A stretch of DNA of 28,830 bases from an uncultured Allobaculum sp. (GTDB lineage Bacteria > Bacillota_I > Bacilli_A > Erysipelotrichales > Erysipelotrichaceae), in contig CAJTLE010000024.1 of NCBI GenBank assembly GCA_910577085.1, positions 1 to 28,830 of the forward strand, given 5' to 3'. Of this stretch, positions 6,678 to 15,622 are shown in pieces (the stretch's first letter is position 1; the number at the start of each line of letters is the position of its first letter). The notes under the pieces are model-generated. The model made no database searches and had not been told where the DNA came from. It saw only the letters and a list, made by a program, of their open reading frames with translations. A program made the position numbers and the translations under genes.

Positions 6678-8573
6678 TTATTCGAAGCTTTGTTCGCCTG
6701 AATCCGGTTCCTCAAAGGCAGAGTCGACGGCGGAATCGACCGTCTGCGCAGGAGCAGGAACCTCGGGAGCCGCCTGATCCGGAACAACCTGATCGGCAGA
6801 TGGCTGTTCAGGAGCCGCCTGCGTTGGCAAAGATGGATCAACAGTCGGCTGGCTTACATCGGGATTGGAATCTGGCTGACTGTGTTCAGCCGGAATAGCC
6901 GGATCAGTCTGGGTTTCCTCTACAGTCGTCTGAGAAGAGGCCTGCGAAGCAACTTCACTGGCATGAGATGGATCCTGAGAAGCTGAATCTGTCTGGGATT
7001 TATCTTCCGGCTGGGTGTACAGCTCGATTTCCCGTTCGGTCAGCTGACCATCCGGATTATTCGGGTTGTATTTCTCACGATGCTTCAGATAGTTTTGTGT
7101 AAAGCGTGGCAGTGAGGAATATTGCGGTTGGACGCGCTGGTAGGAATAGAGCTGAATCCATCCCAGGCAGAATGCCAGGTAAGCCACACCCGCCCATGAA
7201 AGAACGGCATAGCCATATTTTTCATATTTGAAGAAAATCTTCGATACCGTCTTAAACGCAAACCGGTATCCGGCCACCACTGCAAGAATCACAGACGTAA
7301 AGCCTGGCATGATATAGCGGCCCTGCGGCTGGAAGTCATCGGTCCAGGAATAGTAAAGACTGAGCATGATGACCATAACAGCGCAGATCGAAATGAATAA
7401 GAAGAACAGAATGTTCTGATTCGCCTCATGATCCGCGCAATGTTTTTTGAGGGCATACCACAGCGCCTGGACAATCCAGACGACAAACTGAATGACAAAT
7501 AAGGCCAGTCCAGTGACAACCAGGATGGAGAAAAAGCGGTACAGTTCAGCCGGCATCAAAAAGTCCATCAGACCAAGCAGCGCAAACGAGGACATGAATG
7601 TCTTTGTAGCCCAGTCGAATGGGGAACCATTGAAGAAGAACATGGTATCCCAATAAGAAAGGCCCTGGCGGATCGGTTTGAAGATGATCGATGGCCGTTT
7701 GGAGAAGGTGGCAAATTTTTCGCCCATCTCCAGTCTGGTTTTTGATCCGAGTACATCGCCGTTATAAAGGATGATGTTGCGGATAAACCACCAGCCGGCA
7801 ATCAGGAAGGTAATCAGGACAATCACACCGGTCTTTTTCCACATTTCAATTTTTTCTTCCCGCGCCATATGACGATGGAAAGCCGTCATAAAGAAAAGAG
7901 GAATTGAAAACAGGATATATGGATAAGCATTGTAGTAGGACTGAATGGTCAGACCCATGGCAATCGCAAACTTGATGCAGTCGGCCCACGTCCATTTTTC
8001 CTTCATGCCGCGAACCCAGCAATATAACACCGCCGAGACACAGCACATACAGAAGGTGTCGTTGTTGTGATAGCCCGCAAGGAAAGTCAGCTGGGGGACC
8101 AGCGAACAGATCAAAACGACACACCAGCCCCATCTTGGCTTCCAGCCTAACCACTCACAAGTCCGGAACAGGAAATAGAGCATGGCTGTTTTGGAAAACG
8201 CCGAGATAATGCGCACGCTAAGCAGCAGGGCATAGGGATCATCGGTAAACCAGGAGACCACCCACATATTGAATGCGCCCAGAATGTTGACCAGCATCGG
8301 GCGCAGAGCATACGAGAATCCCCATTCACGGATGCGGACAGCCGGATCCCAGGCATTGGGCAGCTGGCCATGGAAGAACACATAGTCCGACAAAATGATG
8401 CGGACAGGTTCATCGGGGGCTTTGGCCATTGGGATCATTTTCATCCACATAATGTTGAGGACCAGATCAAAAATCAGAAAAGCTGCCAGAAAGACCCAGG
8501 TCAGCTTCGAGTAGTGCGTAATAAACCGGCGTGCAGAAAACTCACGTTTTCTGGCCGTGCGAGTTCGTTCCAT
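6678..8573 (-). CDS. GT-C-fold multi-membrane protein (DUF2142-like), probable lipid-linked sugar transferase
   Basis: The start at 8573 is set by a GAAGGAGG ribosome binding site seven bases upstream; longer in-frame starts lack one. The product has 631 residues. After a basic N-terminus (ERTRTARKREFSARR) come about ten or more hydrophobic helices. The first outside loop carries APDEPVR, an acidic pair where GT-C enzymes and DUF2142 proteins place catalytic or metal-binding residues. YHNNDT, found in a later loop, also recalls this family. GT-C enzymes move a sugar from polyprenyl-phosphate to a cell-surface acceptor outside the membrane. Residues about 526-631 are a long Gln/Pro/Ala/Ser/Asp-rich acidic tail with no fold. 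It is divergent from a GT2 enzyme that could make the lipid-linked donor. Donor and acceptor are unknown. Confidence 0.8.
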   Translation of the reverse strand: MERTRTARKREFSARRFITHYSKLTWVFLAAFLIFDLVLNIMWMKMIPMAKAPDEPVRIILSDYVFFHGQLPNAWDPAVRIREWGFSYALRPMLVNILGAFNMWVVSWFTDDPYALLLSVRIISAFSKTAMLYFLFRTCEWLGWKPRWGWCVVLICSLVPQLTFLAGYHNNDTFCMCCVSAVLYCWVRGMKEKWTWADCIKFAIAMGLTIQSYYNAYPYILFSIPLFFMTAFHRHMAREEKIEMWKKTGVIVLITFLIAGWWFIRNIILYNGDVLGSKTRLEMGEKFATFSKRPSIIFKPIRQGLSYWDTMFFFNGSPFDWATKTFMSSFALLGLMDFLMPAELYRFFSILVVTGLALFVIQFVVWIVQALWYALKKHCADHEANQNILFFLFISICAVMVIMLSLYYSWTDDFQPQGRYIMPGFTSVILAVVAGYRFAFKTVSKIFFKYEKYGYAVLSWAGVAYLAFCLGWIQLYSYQRVQPQYSSLPRFTQNYLKHREKYNPNNPDGQLTEREIELYTQPEDKSQTDSASQDPSHASEVASQASSQTTVEETQTDPAIPAEHSQPDSNPDVSQPTVDPSLPTQAAPEQPSADQVVPDQAAPEVPAPAQTVDSAVDSAFEEPDSGEQSFE

Positions 8574-8936
8574 TTTCAACCTCCTTCGAAACAAACCTCT
8601 ACGATGGTCAAAGAGACAGTTGCCGTCAAGATCTGCTTTCAGTGCATTGGAAAGAGCAGAAAGGATCGCCCAAAACAAAAGGATTGAAAGCAGTATCAAT
8701 CTGCTTTTGTGTTTTCAGATCCTGAACAGGCCATGGATTCAAAAAACAGAGGTCCGGATTACTTACTGAACTGTCTAAGGAAAAATTTAACATACTGACC
8801 ATTGAATCTGAAAAAATACATGTCAGAAAAAGGAAGTTAAATCCTCGCTTTCGAAAGAGTGAATCGCTTAGAATAGGCAGATTTGGACGCTAAGAGAGTT
8901 TCCATGCAGGATTCTGCCGTCTATAATAGGTCAAGT
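8574..8936. promoter_or_regulatory. divergent promoter region of the glycosylation module
   Basis: This 363-base stretch lies between the start codons of two divergent genes. It holds the GAAGGAGG site of the leftward gene near 8580, a CTTTCGAAAG palindrome near 8850 and the -10 box of the GT2 gene. I see no ORF with a ribosome binding site. Confidence 0.5.
8922..8927 (+). promoter_or_regulatory. -10 box just ahead of the GT2 start codon
   Basis: TATAAT (8922-8927) ends nine bases before the ATG at 8937. Transcription would then start about three bases before the codon. TTTCCA at 8899-8904 is a poor -35 at 17-base spacing. A Shine-Dalgarno is not evident. Confidence 0.5.
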
Positions 8937-9947
8937 ATGAAAAAAACAGCCATCTTAATACCGTGTTATAACGAGTCGCGGACAATCGAAAAAGTTGTCC
9001 GCGATTATCGGTCTGCCTTCCCGGAGGCAGACATTTACGTTTACGATAACAACTCAACCGACCACACGGATGAACTTGCCCGTAAGGCTGGCGCGATCGT
9101 GCGCTACGAGCACAAGCAGGGCAAAGGCAACGTTGTGCGTTCGATGTTCCGGGATATTGAGGCAGACTGTTACATCATGGTGGATGGAGATGACACCTAT
9201 CCCGCCGAAGATGCAGTGAAACTGGCCGAACTGGTCAATGAACAGGGTGTGGATATGGCCATTGGTGACCGTCTGTCTTCAACTTACTTTACTGAAAACA
9301 AACGTCCGTTTCACAACACGGGCAACCGTCTGGTCCGCTGGTTGATCAATACCTTCTACCAGGCCGATGTGACCGACATTATGACGGGTCTGCGGGCCTT
9401 CTCGTGGGATTTCGTGAAGTCCTTTCCAGTCTGCTCCAAAGGATTTGAAATCGAAACGGAAATGACGATTTTTGCCCTGGATAACAACATGCAGCTTGCA
9501 GAAATCCCAATTGGGTATCGAGATCGTCCAGAAGGCAGTGTCTCGAAGCTCAATACCGTCAGCGATGGTCTCAAAGTGCTCAAGACCATCGGAACCCTGC
9601 TTCGCGATACCAGACCTTTCGCCTTCTTTACCACGATCTCCCTGGTTTTTCTGCTGATTACGCTGGGTCTTTTTATCCCGGTGTATGCCGAGTATCTGAA
9701 AACCGGTCTGGTGGATCGAATTCCAACTCTGATCATGGTGGGCATGTTTGGGGTTATCACACTGCTCTGCTTTTTTATAGGTGTCATTTTGACGAGCCTT
9801 CGTAAAAATCAGAAAAAAGAATTTGAACGCGATCTGACGATTTTACGTCTTGATCGTGAAATCAATCAGAAACTTCAGACGCTCGAAAACGCGGCTGGAG
9901 TTGAGATTGCAGAAGACCTTGCGCAGTCCAGAAAGGATATTTCATGA
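8937..9947 (+). CDS. GT2 glycosyltransferase, polyprenyl-phosphate sugar synthase type (GtrB/DPM1-like)
   Basis: The 336-residue protein begins MKKTAILIPCYNES, the classic N-terminal strand of GT2 enzymes. The nucleotide-sugar site follows with YDNNSTDHT and the metal motif VDGDDTYP. Acceptor-region motifs (MTGLRAFS, KGFEIETEMT, YRDRPEGSVSKLNT) match polyprenol-phosphate glycosyltransferases. Two C-terminal membrane helices lie at about residues 225-250 and 265-290, followed by a charged helical tail. Such enzymes load a hexose onto undecaprenyl phosphate at the inner membrane face, which flipped carriers then present to GT-C transferases. The stop codon overlaps the next start (ATGA), so it is coupled to the membrane protein downstream. 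I chose 8937 because upstream TTG/ATG starts lack homologous sequence and lie in or ahead of the promoter. Confidence 0.9.
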   Translation: MKKTAILIPCYNESRTIEKVVRDYRSAFPEADIYVYDNNSTDHTDELARKAGAIVRYEHKQGKGNVVRSMFRDIEADCYIMVDGDDTYPAEDAVKLAELVNEQGVDMAIGDRLSSTYFTENKRPFHNTGNRLVRWLINTFYQADVTDIMTGLRAFSWDFVKSFPVCSKGFEIETEMTIFALDNNMQLAEIPIGYRDRPEGSVSKLNTVSDGLKVLKTIGTLLRDTRPFAFFTTISLVFLLITLGLFIPVYAEYLKTGLVDRIPTLIMVGMFGVITLLCFFIGVILTSLRKNQKKEFERDLTILRLDREINQKLQTLENAAGVEIAEDLAQSRKDIS

Positions 9948-12367
9948 TGGAAACGCTGGAAAGATGGCGTCCCCATGCTCCTAAAGCAAGACGGATCATT
10001 GAGATCCTGCTTGAGAGCGGCCTCATCTTTCTGGTGATGCTTTTAATCGGCTATTACTTTCCTAAAGGTGAAGTCGCCTATCCGATTGGAAGTCTGCTGA
10101 TGATTCTGAATCTTTCCAGACTTTGCTTCGGAGCGTTTTTAAGGGACTGCTTTGACTTTCTCTATCGCTGGCGCTGGGTAGTGGCCCTGGTCGTGTTTAC
10201 TCTGCTGGTCAAAAACAAGATTCACACCTCCAACGTAGCTTCATTCATGGAGTACTTTACCCCGGATTCTTCGGTCGAAGACTCCATTCTGTTTGGAACG
10301 TATCGCGAGATTCGTTCGGACGAATACGCAGTTCAGCTGCCGTATTACTTCTCGCAGTTTTATAACAACTTCAATCAGATTTCCCACCAGATGTCGGTCG
10401 GCGGTCAGGATATGATTGTCGGCTACAACGCGCCAGTCCTGGGGCCAACCCTGATTGGCAAGCCGTTTATCTGGGGCTATCTGTTGTTTGGCAACGAATA
10501 TGGTCTTTCCTGGTATTTCTCTTTGAAGACCATTCTGATGTTTATGGTCTGCCTGGAAATGTTCCATATTCTCACCCGCAATCGCTGGATGTCGGTATTT
10601 GGAGCATTCATTCTGACCTATGCCCCTTCGATGCAGTGGTGGTACTCCCCGCACTTCTATGATGTGTTTTTCTGGGCGGTCACCCTGTTTGTGGTCGGGT
10701 ACTGGTTTTTCATGTTTACCGGCTGGAAAAAATGGGCGATGACCCTGCTTGCGATCTGTTCGCTGACAGGCTTTGTGCTCGCTCTGTTTCCATCCCTGCA
10801 GGTGCCGATGGGCATTTTGATGCTCTGTCTGATGATTGCCTGCCTGTGGAGAGATCGGGCGGATCTGAAATTTTGCAAGCTCGATCTGCTTAATATTGCG
10901 GTGGTCATTATTGGTGTAGGTATTGTCCTGCTTCCAACTCTGCTTTCAATGAGAGACGCTTTGCAGCTTTTAACCGAAACGGACTACCCGGGTTCACGAG
11001 TGGAGACGGGCGGCCGGGCGCACAATGCGCACTGGATGTTCTTTATCAATCCGATCTCGATTGTGCAGCCGTTTGTTGACCCTTCGCTGTCCAACAACAG
11101 TGAGCTGTCTTCCTGTACCCATTTCGGTGTAGCCTGCGTAATGTTCTTTCCATATCTTGGCTATTACCTGTTCAAACAGAAAAACAACAGCCGCTGGGTT
11201 GGAGTGGTTCTGTTTGTAGCAATGATTATTCAGGGCCTGTTCATGAACTTCAAGATTCCAGAATGGCTGGCCAAGATTACTTTGCTTTCCTATTGCAACC
11301 GAATGCAGACCGTCTATGGCTTTACAGGAACGATCTTTACGGTCTGGACCGTGTGGATTGTCACGCAGATCCGTCTGCCCAAAAAGTCACTGGTCGCTCT
11401 TGGTGTCTGCGCCGTCTATACGGCCATGGCAGCTTCTGTTGCCCATTACATGACGATTCCAAGCACGATTGATGCGTTCAATGAAGTGTTTGGCGCCCAT
11501 ACGCTCGATGCGTTTGGCGGCACGGAAACGGCAACGATTATGGTCACCATCGTCCTTGGCTTTTTCTTCTGGCTGGCCTTTACCAAATGGCGGCAGTTAT
11601 TTCTGGCTCTCATGATTGCCTGGACGACGCTGAGCGGCTGTCTGGTCAATCCGATCATGCAGTCTGATGCAGCCGTCACGGATTATCCGTTTGCCAGAGA
11701 AGTCACGAAAATTGTCGAAGACGATCCGGATGCCTGGTGGCTGACGACCGGTCATGACTTCTCGCAGGCCTTAGTTCTGGCCAATGGCGGAAAGGTGCTC
11801 AATGGCGTCAATTTCTATCCTGATTTTGAAAAGTGGGAACTGATTGATCCAGAGGGCAAATACCACAAGCTGGAAAACCGCTATGCGCATATTCTCGTGG
11901 AAATCACTAATGATAAAACGATGAGCGTTGAAAAGGTTCAGAATGACTGGGTGATGCTTCGCATTCCATCCACAGATCTGAAAAAACTGGATGTCTCTTA
12001 TATTTCCGGTGGTGAGCGCGTGAAACTGCTGCTGGATGGTCATCACTATCCGTATACGATCCTCTGGCACGATCCGAAAACTGACGACTATATCTTTGAC
12101 GTCGCACCGGATCATCATAAACAGGCCTGGAAAGAAAAAGAAGAAGAGGAAAAGGCTCTGGGTCTGGACTCGGAATTCTCTGAATCTTCAGAATCTTCGA
12201 AATCTTCTGAGTCCAAAGATTCCTCTGAATCTTCCAAGACAAAATCAGAAGATAAAACGACTTCTGATCAATCTAAGACTTCTTCTAAATCTGAAGCTTC
12301 TTCCAAATCCGAGGCTTCAAAAGAATCAAAGGAATCTCAGAGCGCTGCATCCAAAACTTCGCACTGA
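9944..12367 (+). CDS. large multi-membrane protein, GT-C-like (YfhO/DUF7657-type), with Ser/Lys tail
   Basis: The 807-residue protein has roughly 12 hydrophobic helices between residues 20 and 610. A first large loop contains the sequence REIRSDEYAVQLPYYFSQ, with the acidic pair SDE expected of GT-C transferases. A soluble region after the last helix (about 615-725) is followed by about 80 residues of Ser/Lys/Glu low-complexity tail (728-807). It is translationally coupled to the GT2 enzyme upstream, so it is the probable user of the lipid-linked sugar made there. Together with the divergent 6678-8573 gene it forms a two-transferase module for decorating a surface polymer. The exact substrate cannot be told from sequence. 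A hairpin terminator ends the unit. Confidence 0.8.
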   Translation: MMETLERWRPHAPKARRIIEILLESGLIFLVMLLIGYYFPKGEVAYPIGSLLMILNLSRLCFGAFLRDCFDFLYRWRWVVALVVFTLLVKNKIHTSNVASFMEYFTPDSSVEDSILFGTYREIRSDEYAVQLPYYFSQFYNNFNQISHQMSVGGQDMIVGYNAPVLGPTLIGKPFIWGYLLFGNEYGLSWYFSLKTILMFMVCLEMFHILTRNRWMSVFGAFILTYAPSMQWWYSPHFYDVFFWAVTLFVVGYWFFMFTGWKKWAMTLLAICSLTGFVLALFPSLQVPMGILMLCLMIACLWRDRADLKFCKLDLLNIAVVIIGVGIVLLPTLLSMRDALQLLTETDYPGSRVETGGRAHNAHWMFFINPISIVQPFVDPSLSNNSELSSCTHFGVACVMFFPYLGYYLFKQKNNSRWVGVVLFVAMIIQGLFMNFKIPEWLAKITLLSYCNRMQTVYGFTGTIFTVWTVWIVTQIRLPKKSLVALGVCAVYTAMAASVAHYMTIPSTIDAFNEVFGAHTLDAFGGTETATIMVTIVLGFFFWLAFTKWRQLFLALMIAWTTLSGCLVNPIMQSDAAVTDYPFAREVTKIVEDDPDAWWLTTGHDFSQALVLANGGKVLNGVNFYPDFEKWELIDPEGKYHKLENRYAHILVEITNDKTMSVEKVQNDWVMLRIPSTDLKKLDVSYISGGERVKLLLDGHHYPYTILWHDPKTDDYIFDVAPDHHKQAWKEKEEEEKALGLDSEFSESSESSKSSESKDSSESSKTKSEDKTTSDQSKTSSKSEASSKSEASKESKESQSAASKTSH

Positions 12368-12393
12368 AGGATTTGCGCTGAAACATAAGAAAG

Positions 12394-12416
12394 GGTGCCC
12401 TGGCGGGCACCTTTTT
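12394..12416 (+). terminator. intrinsic terminator of the GT2/GT-C operon
   Basis: GGTGCCC (12394-12400) pairs with GGGCACC (12405-12411) around a TGGC loop, followed by five T. It lies 27 bases beyond the stop codon. Confidence 0.85.
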
Positions 12417-12449
12417 ACGTGGCGAAAAATGAGAGAGTTCAAAATCCGG

Positions 12450-13217
12450 CTATTTCATGCTGTCGCCGCTGAAGACGCGGTCGAGTCCGGCCAGCGGATG
12501 GGCGGCAATTTCAAACGGTCCGGCATCACTTTCAAGCGAAGCCTGATTCGGATTGAGAAACAGCTTGATTTCCGGAATCTTGATCTTACTGGTGGTATTG
12601 AGCCGGTCGAGAATAATCTGCTGAAGACCGATATTGTTGGTCTGACGTGCATAGAGATAGTCCGCAAAGAGCTGATTGACAAACAGGGTGGTAAAGATGA
12701 ATTTCTCTCCGGTCAGCTTCCATTTGCCCTGGCTGGCTTTTAAGGCGGGGTAGAACAGCCACTTTGCGTAGTCCTGCAGACCATCCGGATCATGAAAGAG
12801 CGCATTGAGGCGGGCAATGGATTTTGGCTTGAGCTGGTTTTTACCTGTCATGACCGACAGATTTTCAAGGATCAGCACAAAGCGGGTGCAGATGAGCGTT
12901 CTGGCTTTGGAAGGCAGAATCCCGTTTTTGCGATAGGCGGCCGCTCTTTCTTTTTCAAAGGTGCGGATCAGCTCCAGGTTTTCCGCCTGGGCGAGGGCTT
13001 CATCGACTTTGGCCTGCCACAGCTGACTGGCTTTTTCCATCGCCTGATAGAAGCCAGCTTCATCGAGCTGCAGTTTCTGACAGATGCCATCGCGCAGGCT
13101 TTCGAGAAAGTCATCACTGATGCCGCTGGATGCCCCGGCATACAGATAGAGGCGGCATAAATGCTTTTCGTCTTGTTTGCCATGTTCGAACTGGTCGTTG
13201 ATCTGTGCTGGAGTCAT
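12450..13217 (-). CDS. uncharacterised helical protein
   Basis: I do not recognise a family in this 255-residue protein. It is soluble, with no signal peptide or membrane segment, and looks mostly alpha-helical, with many Leu/Ala/Lys/Glu heptad-like stretches (for example residues about 45-95). An aromatic patch in the middle (YAKWLFYPALKASQGKW) and a FLNPNQASLESDAGPFEIAAHP segment near the C-terminus may form a small fold. The start at 13217 (MTPAQINDQFEHG) is preferred over an upstream ATG because AGAAAGGAAGG lies just ahead of it. It is transcribed alone, convergent with the glycosylation operon, and its role cannot be inferred from neighbours. Confidence 0.7.
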   Translation of the reverse strand: MTPAQINDQFEHGKQDEKHLCRLYLYAGASSGISDDFLESLRDGICQKLQLDEAGFYQAMEKASQLWQAKVDEALAQAENLELIRTFEKERAAAYRKNGILPSKARTLICTRFVLILENLSVMTGKNQLKPKSIARLNALFHDPDGLQDYAKWLFYPALKASQGKWKLTGEKFIFTTLFVNQLFADYLYARQTNNIGLQQIILDRLNTTSKIKIPEIKLFLNPNQASLESDAGPFEIAAHPLAGLDRVFSGDSMK

Positions 13218-14167
13218 AGAAGCCTTCCTTTCTGAGATGAGTCTGGATCGAGATTTTGTTGAGATTGAATCTTTGGTCATTTGATTCTTTAGTCACTTGA
13301 ACCATTGGGAATCAAGGACTGGATTGTCGATTTTATTTTCGGATGAAAAAGCCATTGCGTTTCAGGTTTTTAGATCTGCAAAAGAAACCGAATTCACAAA
13401 GCGGAACATCTGTTTGGGACAGTGTCTGATTTTGGATGAAATTCAGGACAGACAGGATGATTTGCTTGCCCACTCTTTGCTTTTCTGTTATTCTTGTCCT
13501 TTCTTCCCAGATTCAGTGATGTACAAGCCCTTTCAGGTCGGGCCTGTGCCTCTTCCATCCATCCAACCTGAACCGTTTGATCGAGAGCTCAACCGGTTCT
13601 TCCTGATCGATCTGAACATCATAGCCTGATCACCACGTCTGAAAATGAATAACGCCCGCACTCTTTGTCTGGGATGTGATTTTCAATCTTGTGGATTTCA
13701 GGCAGACTTTACAGAATTGAAAACCTTGCAGCATCCTGTCTGGTCAGGCAAAACAGGGCAGTTTGAACTTGATTTTGTCTTGATTGAAATAAAAATTCGC
13801 TGTTTTGAAGGTCTGCGTTATCTGATTTGACGGCTTTTCTTGCAAAAATGTTAAGAATCTGTCCAATGATAACCGCTTTAATTTCTGCAGAAAGTCACCG
13901 CATTCTGCCAAATCCGGCAGAATCATGGGTGAGGCCTGAATAGTCATCCATACTATAAAAAATACGAGCAATCATGACTTTTTCGCCCATTCTCATCGAG
14001 GATGGGCGCTTTTTCGTATGGGCCGCATTTCCTTTTTCCTGTTGAAAGCCGTATATTTTGATAGGTTGAAAAACGGAAACAATATCGCAGGATCATCGCA
14101 ATTTTGACGGATGTCGTTTGGCTTCGTCAAGGGTTTTGAAAAGCGCATTTTGTTTCCCAGGCTCATA
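13218..14167. other. long stretch without a supported gene
   Basis: About 950 bases carry only short ORFs lacking ribosome binding sites or recognisable products. On the minus strand one frame from 13971 down to 13333 is interrupted only by TGA codons (13744, 13630 and 13513) before a TAA. This may be a decayed gene or chance. A terminator-like hairpin lies at 13984-14014. Confidence 0.4.
13984..14014 (+). terminator. intrinsic terminator-like hairpin upstream of the uracil permease
   Basis: CGCCCAT (13984-13990) pairs with ATGGGCG (14002-14008), followed by C and five T. Just upstream, CTATAAAA near 13951-13958 resembles a -10 box, so a very short transcript might start and end here. Otherwise it could end an unseen plus-strand unit. 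Confidence 0.55.
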
Positions 14168-14176
14168 TGATATAAA
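14168..14176 (+). promoter_or_regulatory. extended -10 promoter of uraA
   Basis: TGA-TATAAA (14168-14176) fits an extended -10 element, with TTTTGT 17 bases upstream as a poor -35. Transcription would start near 14183, giving a leader of about 60 bases. Confidence 0.5.
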
Positions 14177-14187
14177 TACTCAAGAAA

Positions 14188-14223
14188 TTCAGGCCCTGGC
14201 CGTGGATGGAGCAGGGAACTGAA
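14188..14223 (+). promoter_or_regulatory. leader hairpin next to the uraA ribosome binding site
   Basis: TTCAGGCCCTG (14188-14198) pairs with CAGGGAACTGAA (14212-14223) with a small internal loop. The GGGGAGG ribosome binding site begins only a few bases later. There is no T run, so control of translation is more likely than termination. I do not see the PyrR-binding consensus. Confidence 0.45.
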
Positions 14224-14245
14224 ATGGGGAGGAAAACAATTAGAT

Positions 14246-15571
14246 ATGGCTAAAAAAATCATCCAGGTTGAGGAAAAAGTTCCTGCAAGTCTGATGTTCC
14301 CGCTCTCGGTGCAGCACTTGTTTGCCATGTTTGGCGCAACCGTTCTGGTGCCATTCGTTCTGGGAATCAATCCAGCGATTGTTCTGTTAATGAATGGTGT
14401 CGGCACCTTATTATTTATCGCAATTACCAAAGGAAAAGCACCTGCTTACCTTGGAAGTTCATTCGCATTCTTAGGACCGGCTTCGCTGGTCATCGCCCGC
14501 TGGGGTTATCCGTATGCACTCGGTGGATTCGTTGCGGTCGGATTCATGGGCTGTATTCTGGCGTTTATCATTAAAAAATTCGGTACCAAATGGATTGATG
14601 TTGTTCTGCCGCCAGCCGCAATGGGACCTGTTGTTGCGCTGATTGGTCTGGAACTGTCCAGCTCCGCTGCCAGCACAGCAGGCATTGTCGGCGATGGCAT
14701 CCTGATGAGCAATGTCATCATCTTCTTAGTAACTTTAGGAACCGCAATTGTCGGTAACCTCTGCTTCCGCAAGTTCTTCTCGATTATTTCGATTCTGATT
14801 GCGGTTATTGTCGGCTACGTTACAGCCGCCTGCCTGGGTGCAGTTGATTTTGCCCCAATCGGTCAGGCTGCCCTGTTCCAGCTGCCAAACTTCCAGTTTC
14901 CAAAGTTCTCATGGGGTGCGATTCTGACGATGCTGCCAGTTATCCTGGTTATTGCTTCTGAACACGTCGGCCACCAGATTGTAACCAGCCAGATCGTTGG
15001 CCGTGACCTGATTAAAGATCCAGGTCTGGATAGAACAATCTTCGCTGATAACTTCTCAACCATGATTTCTGGTCTCGTTGGTTCTGTCCCAACAACAACT
15101 TATGGTGAAAACATCGGTGTTATGGCTTTAACTGGCGTTTACTCGGTATGGGTAATCGGTGGTGCTGCGGTTCTGTCGATCTGCTGCGCCTTCATCGGTC
15201 CGCTGTGCGCTCTGATTCAGTCCATTCCTTCTGCAGTTATCGGTGGAATCTCCTTCTTACTGTATGGAATGATCGGTGTTTCCGGTCTGCGTATTCTGAT
15301 TGATGAAAAAGTAGACTACAGCAACACAGCGAACATGATTCTGACTTCGGTTGTCTTCGTTACCGGTCTTTCTGGCGTAACTGTTCAGCTTGGTGACATC
15401 GCTCTGTCCGGAATGGTTCTGGCTGCTTTAGTCGGCATTCTGTTGTCCTTAATGATCTATATCTTCAACAAGCTCCATCTGCTCAACGAAAACTCTGCTG
15501 AGCCACAGGATGAAATGAAAGTACTTGATGAAGTGATCGCCGAGGAACAGAAAGCAAAAGCTTCGAAGTAA
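14246..15571 (+). CDS. uraA: uracil permease (NCS2/UraA family)
   Basis: The 441-residue protein closely follows UraA through its length. It imports uracil with protons across the cytoplasmic membrane for pyrimidine salvage. Family signatures are LSVQHLFAMFGATVLVPF at the N-terminus, GKAPAYLGSSFAFLGP, the substrate-site region IASEHVGHQIVTSQIVGRDL with the key Glu and His, and TTTYGENIGVMALTGVYS. Fourteen membrane spans are expected and the hydrophobic pattern agrees. A charged cytoplasmic tail ends the protein. It is a single-gene unit between a hairpin leader and a terminator. GGGGAGG precedes the ATG at a rather long spacing of about 13 bases. Confidence 0.95.
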   Translation: MAKKIIQVEEKVPASLMFPLSVQHLFAMFGATVLVPFVLGINPAIVLLMNGVGTLLFIAITKGKAPAYLGSSFAFLGPASLVIARWGYPYALGGFVAVGFMGCILAFIIKKFGTKWIDVVLPPAAMGPVVALIGLELSSSAASTAGIVGDGILMSNVIIFLVTLGTAIVGNLCFRKFFSIISILIAVIVGYVTAACLGAVDFAPIGQAALFQLPNFQFPKFSWGAILTMLPVILVIASEHVGHQIVTSQIVGRDLIKDPGLDRTIFADNFSTMISGLVGSVPTTTYGENIGVMALTGVYSVWVIGGAAVLSICCAFIGPLCALIQSIPSAVIGGISFLLYGMIGVSGLRILIDEKVDYSNTANMILTSVVFVTGLSGVTVQLGDIALSGMVLAALVGILLSLMIYIFNKLHLLNENSAEPQDEMKVLDEVIAEEQKAKASK

Positions 15572-15622
15572 TTACTCAAAACCCAATTGAGCCAATCCAT
15601 ATTCAATCACAATTCAATTTTT

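Noticed and set aside
8574..8699. 42-residue N-terminal extension of the DUF2142-like protein
   Set aside because: It would span the GAAGGAGG site that clearly serves the ATG at 8573.
13297..13830. Plus-strand ORFs of 110 and 61 codons
   Set aside because: No start signal, low-complexity Phe/Ser-rich translations and no family resemblance.
14188..14223. PyrR-binding attenuator of uraA
   Set aside because: The conserved PyrR loop sequence is absent and no T tract follows the stem.
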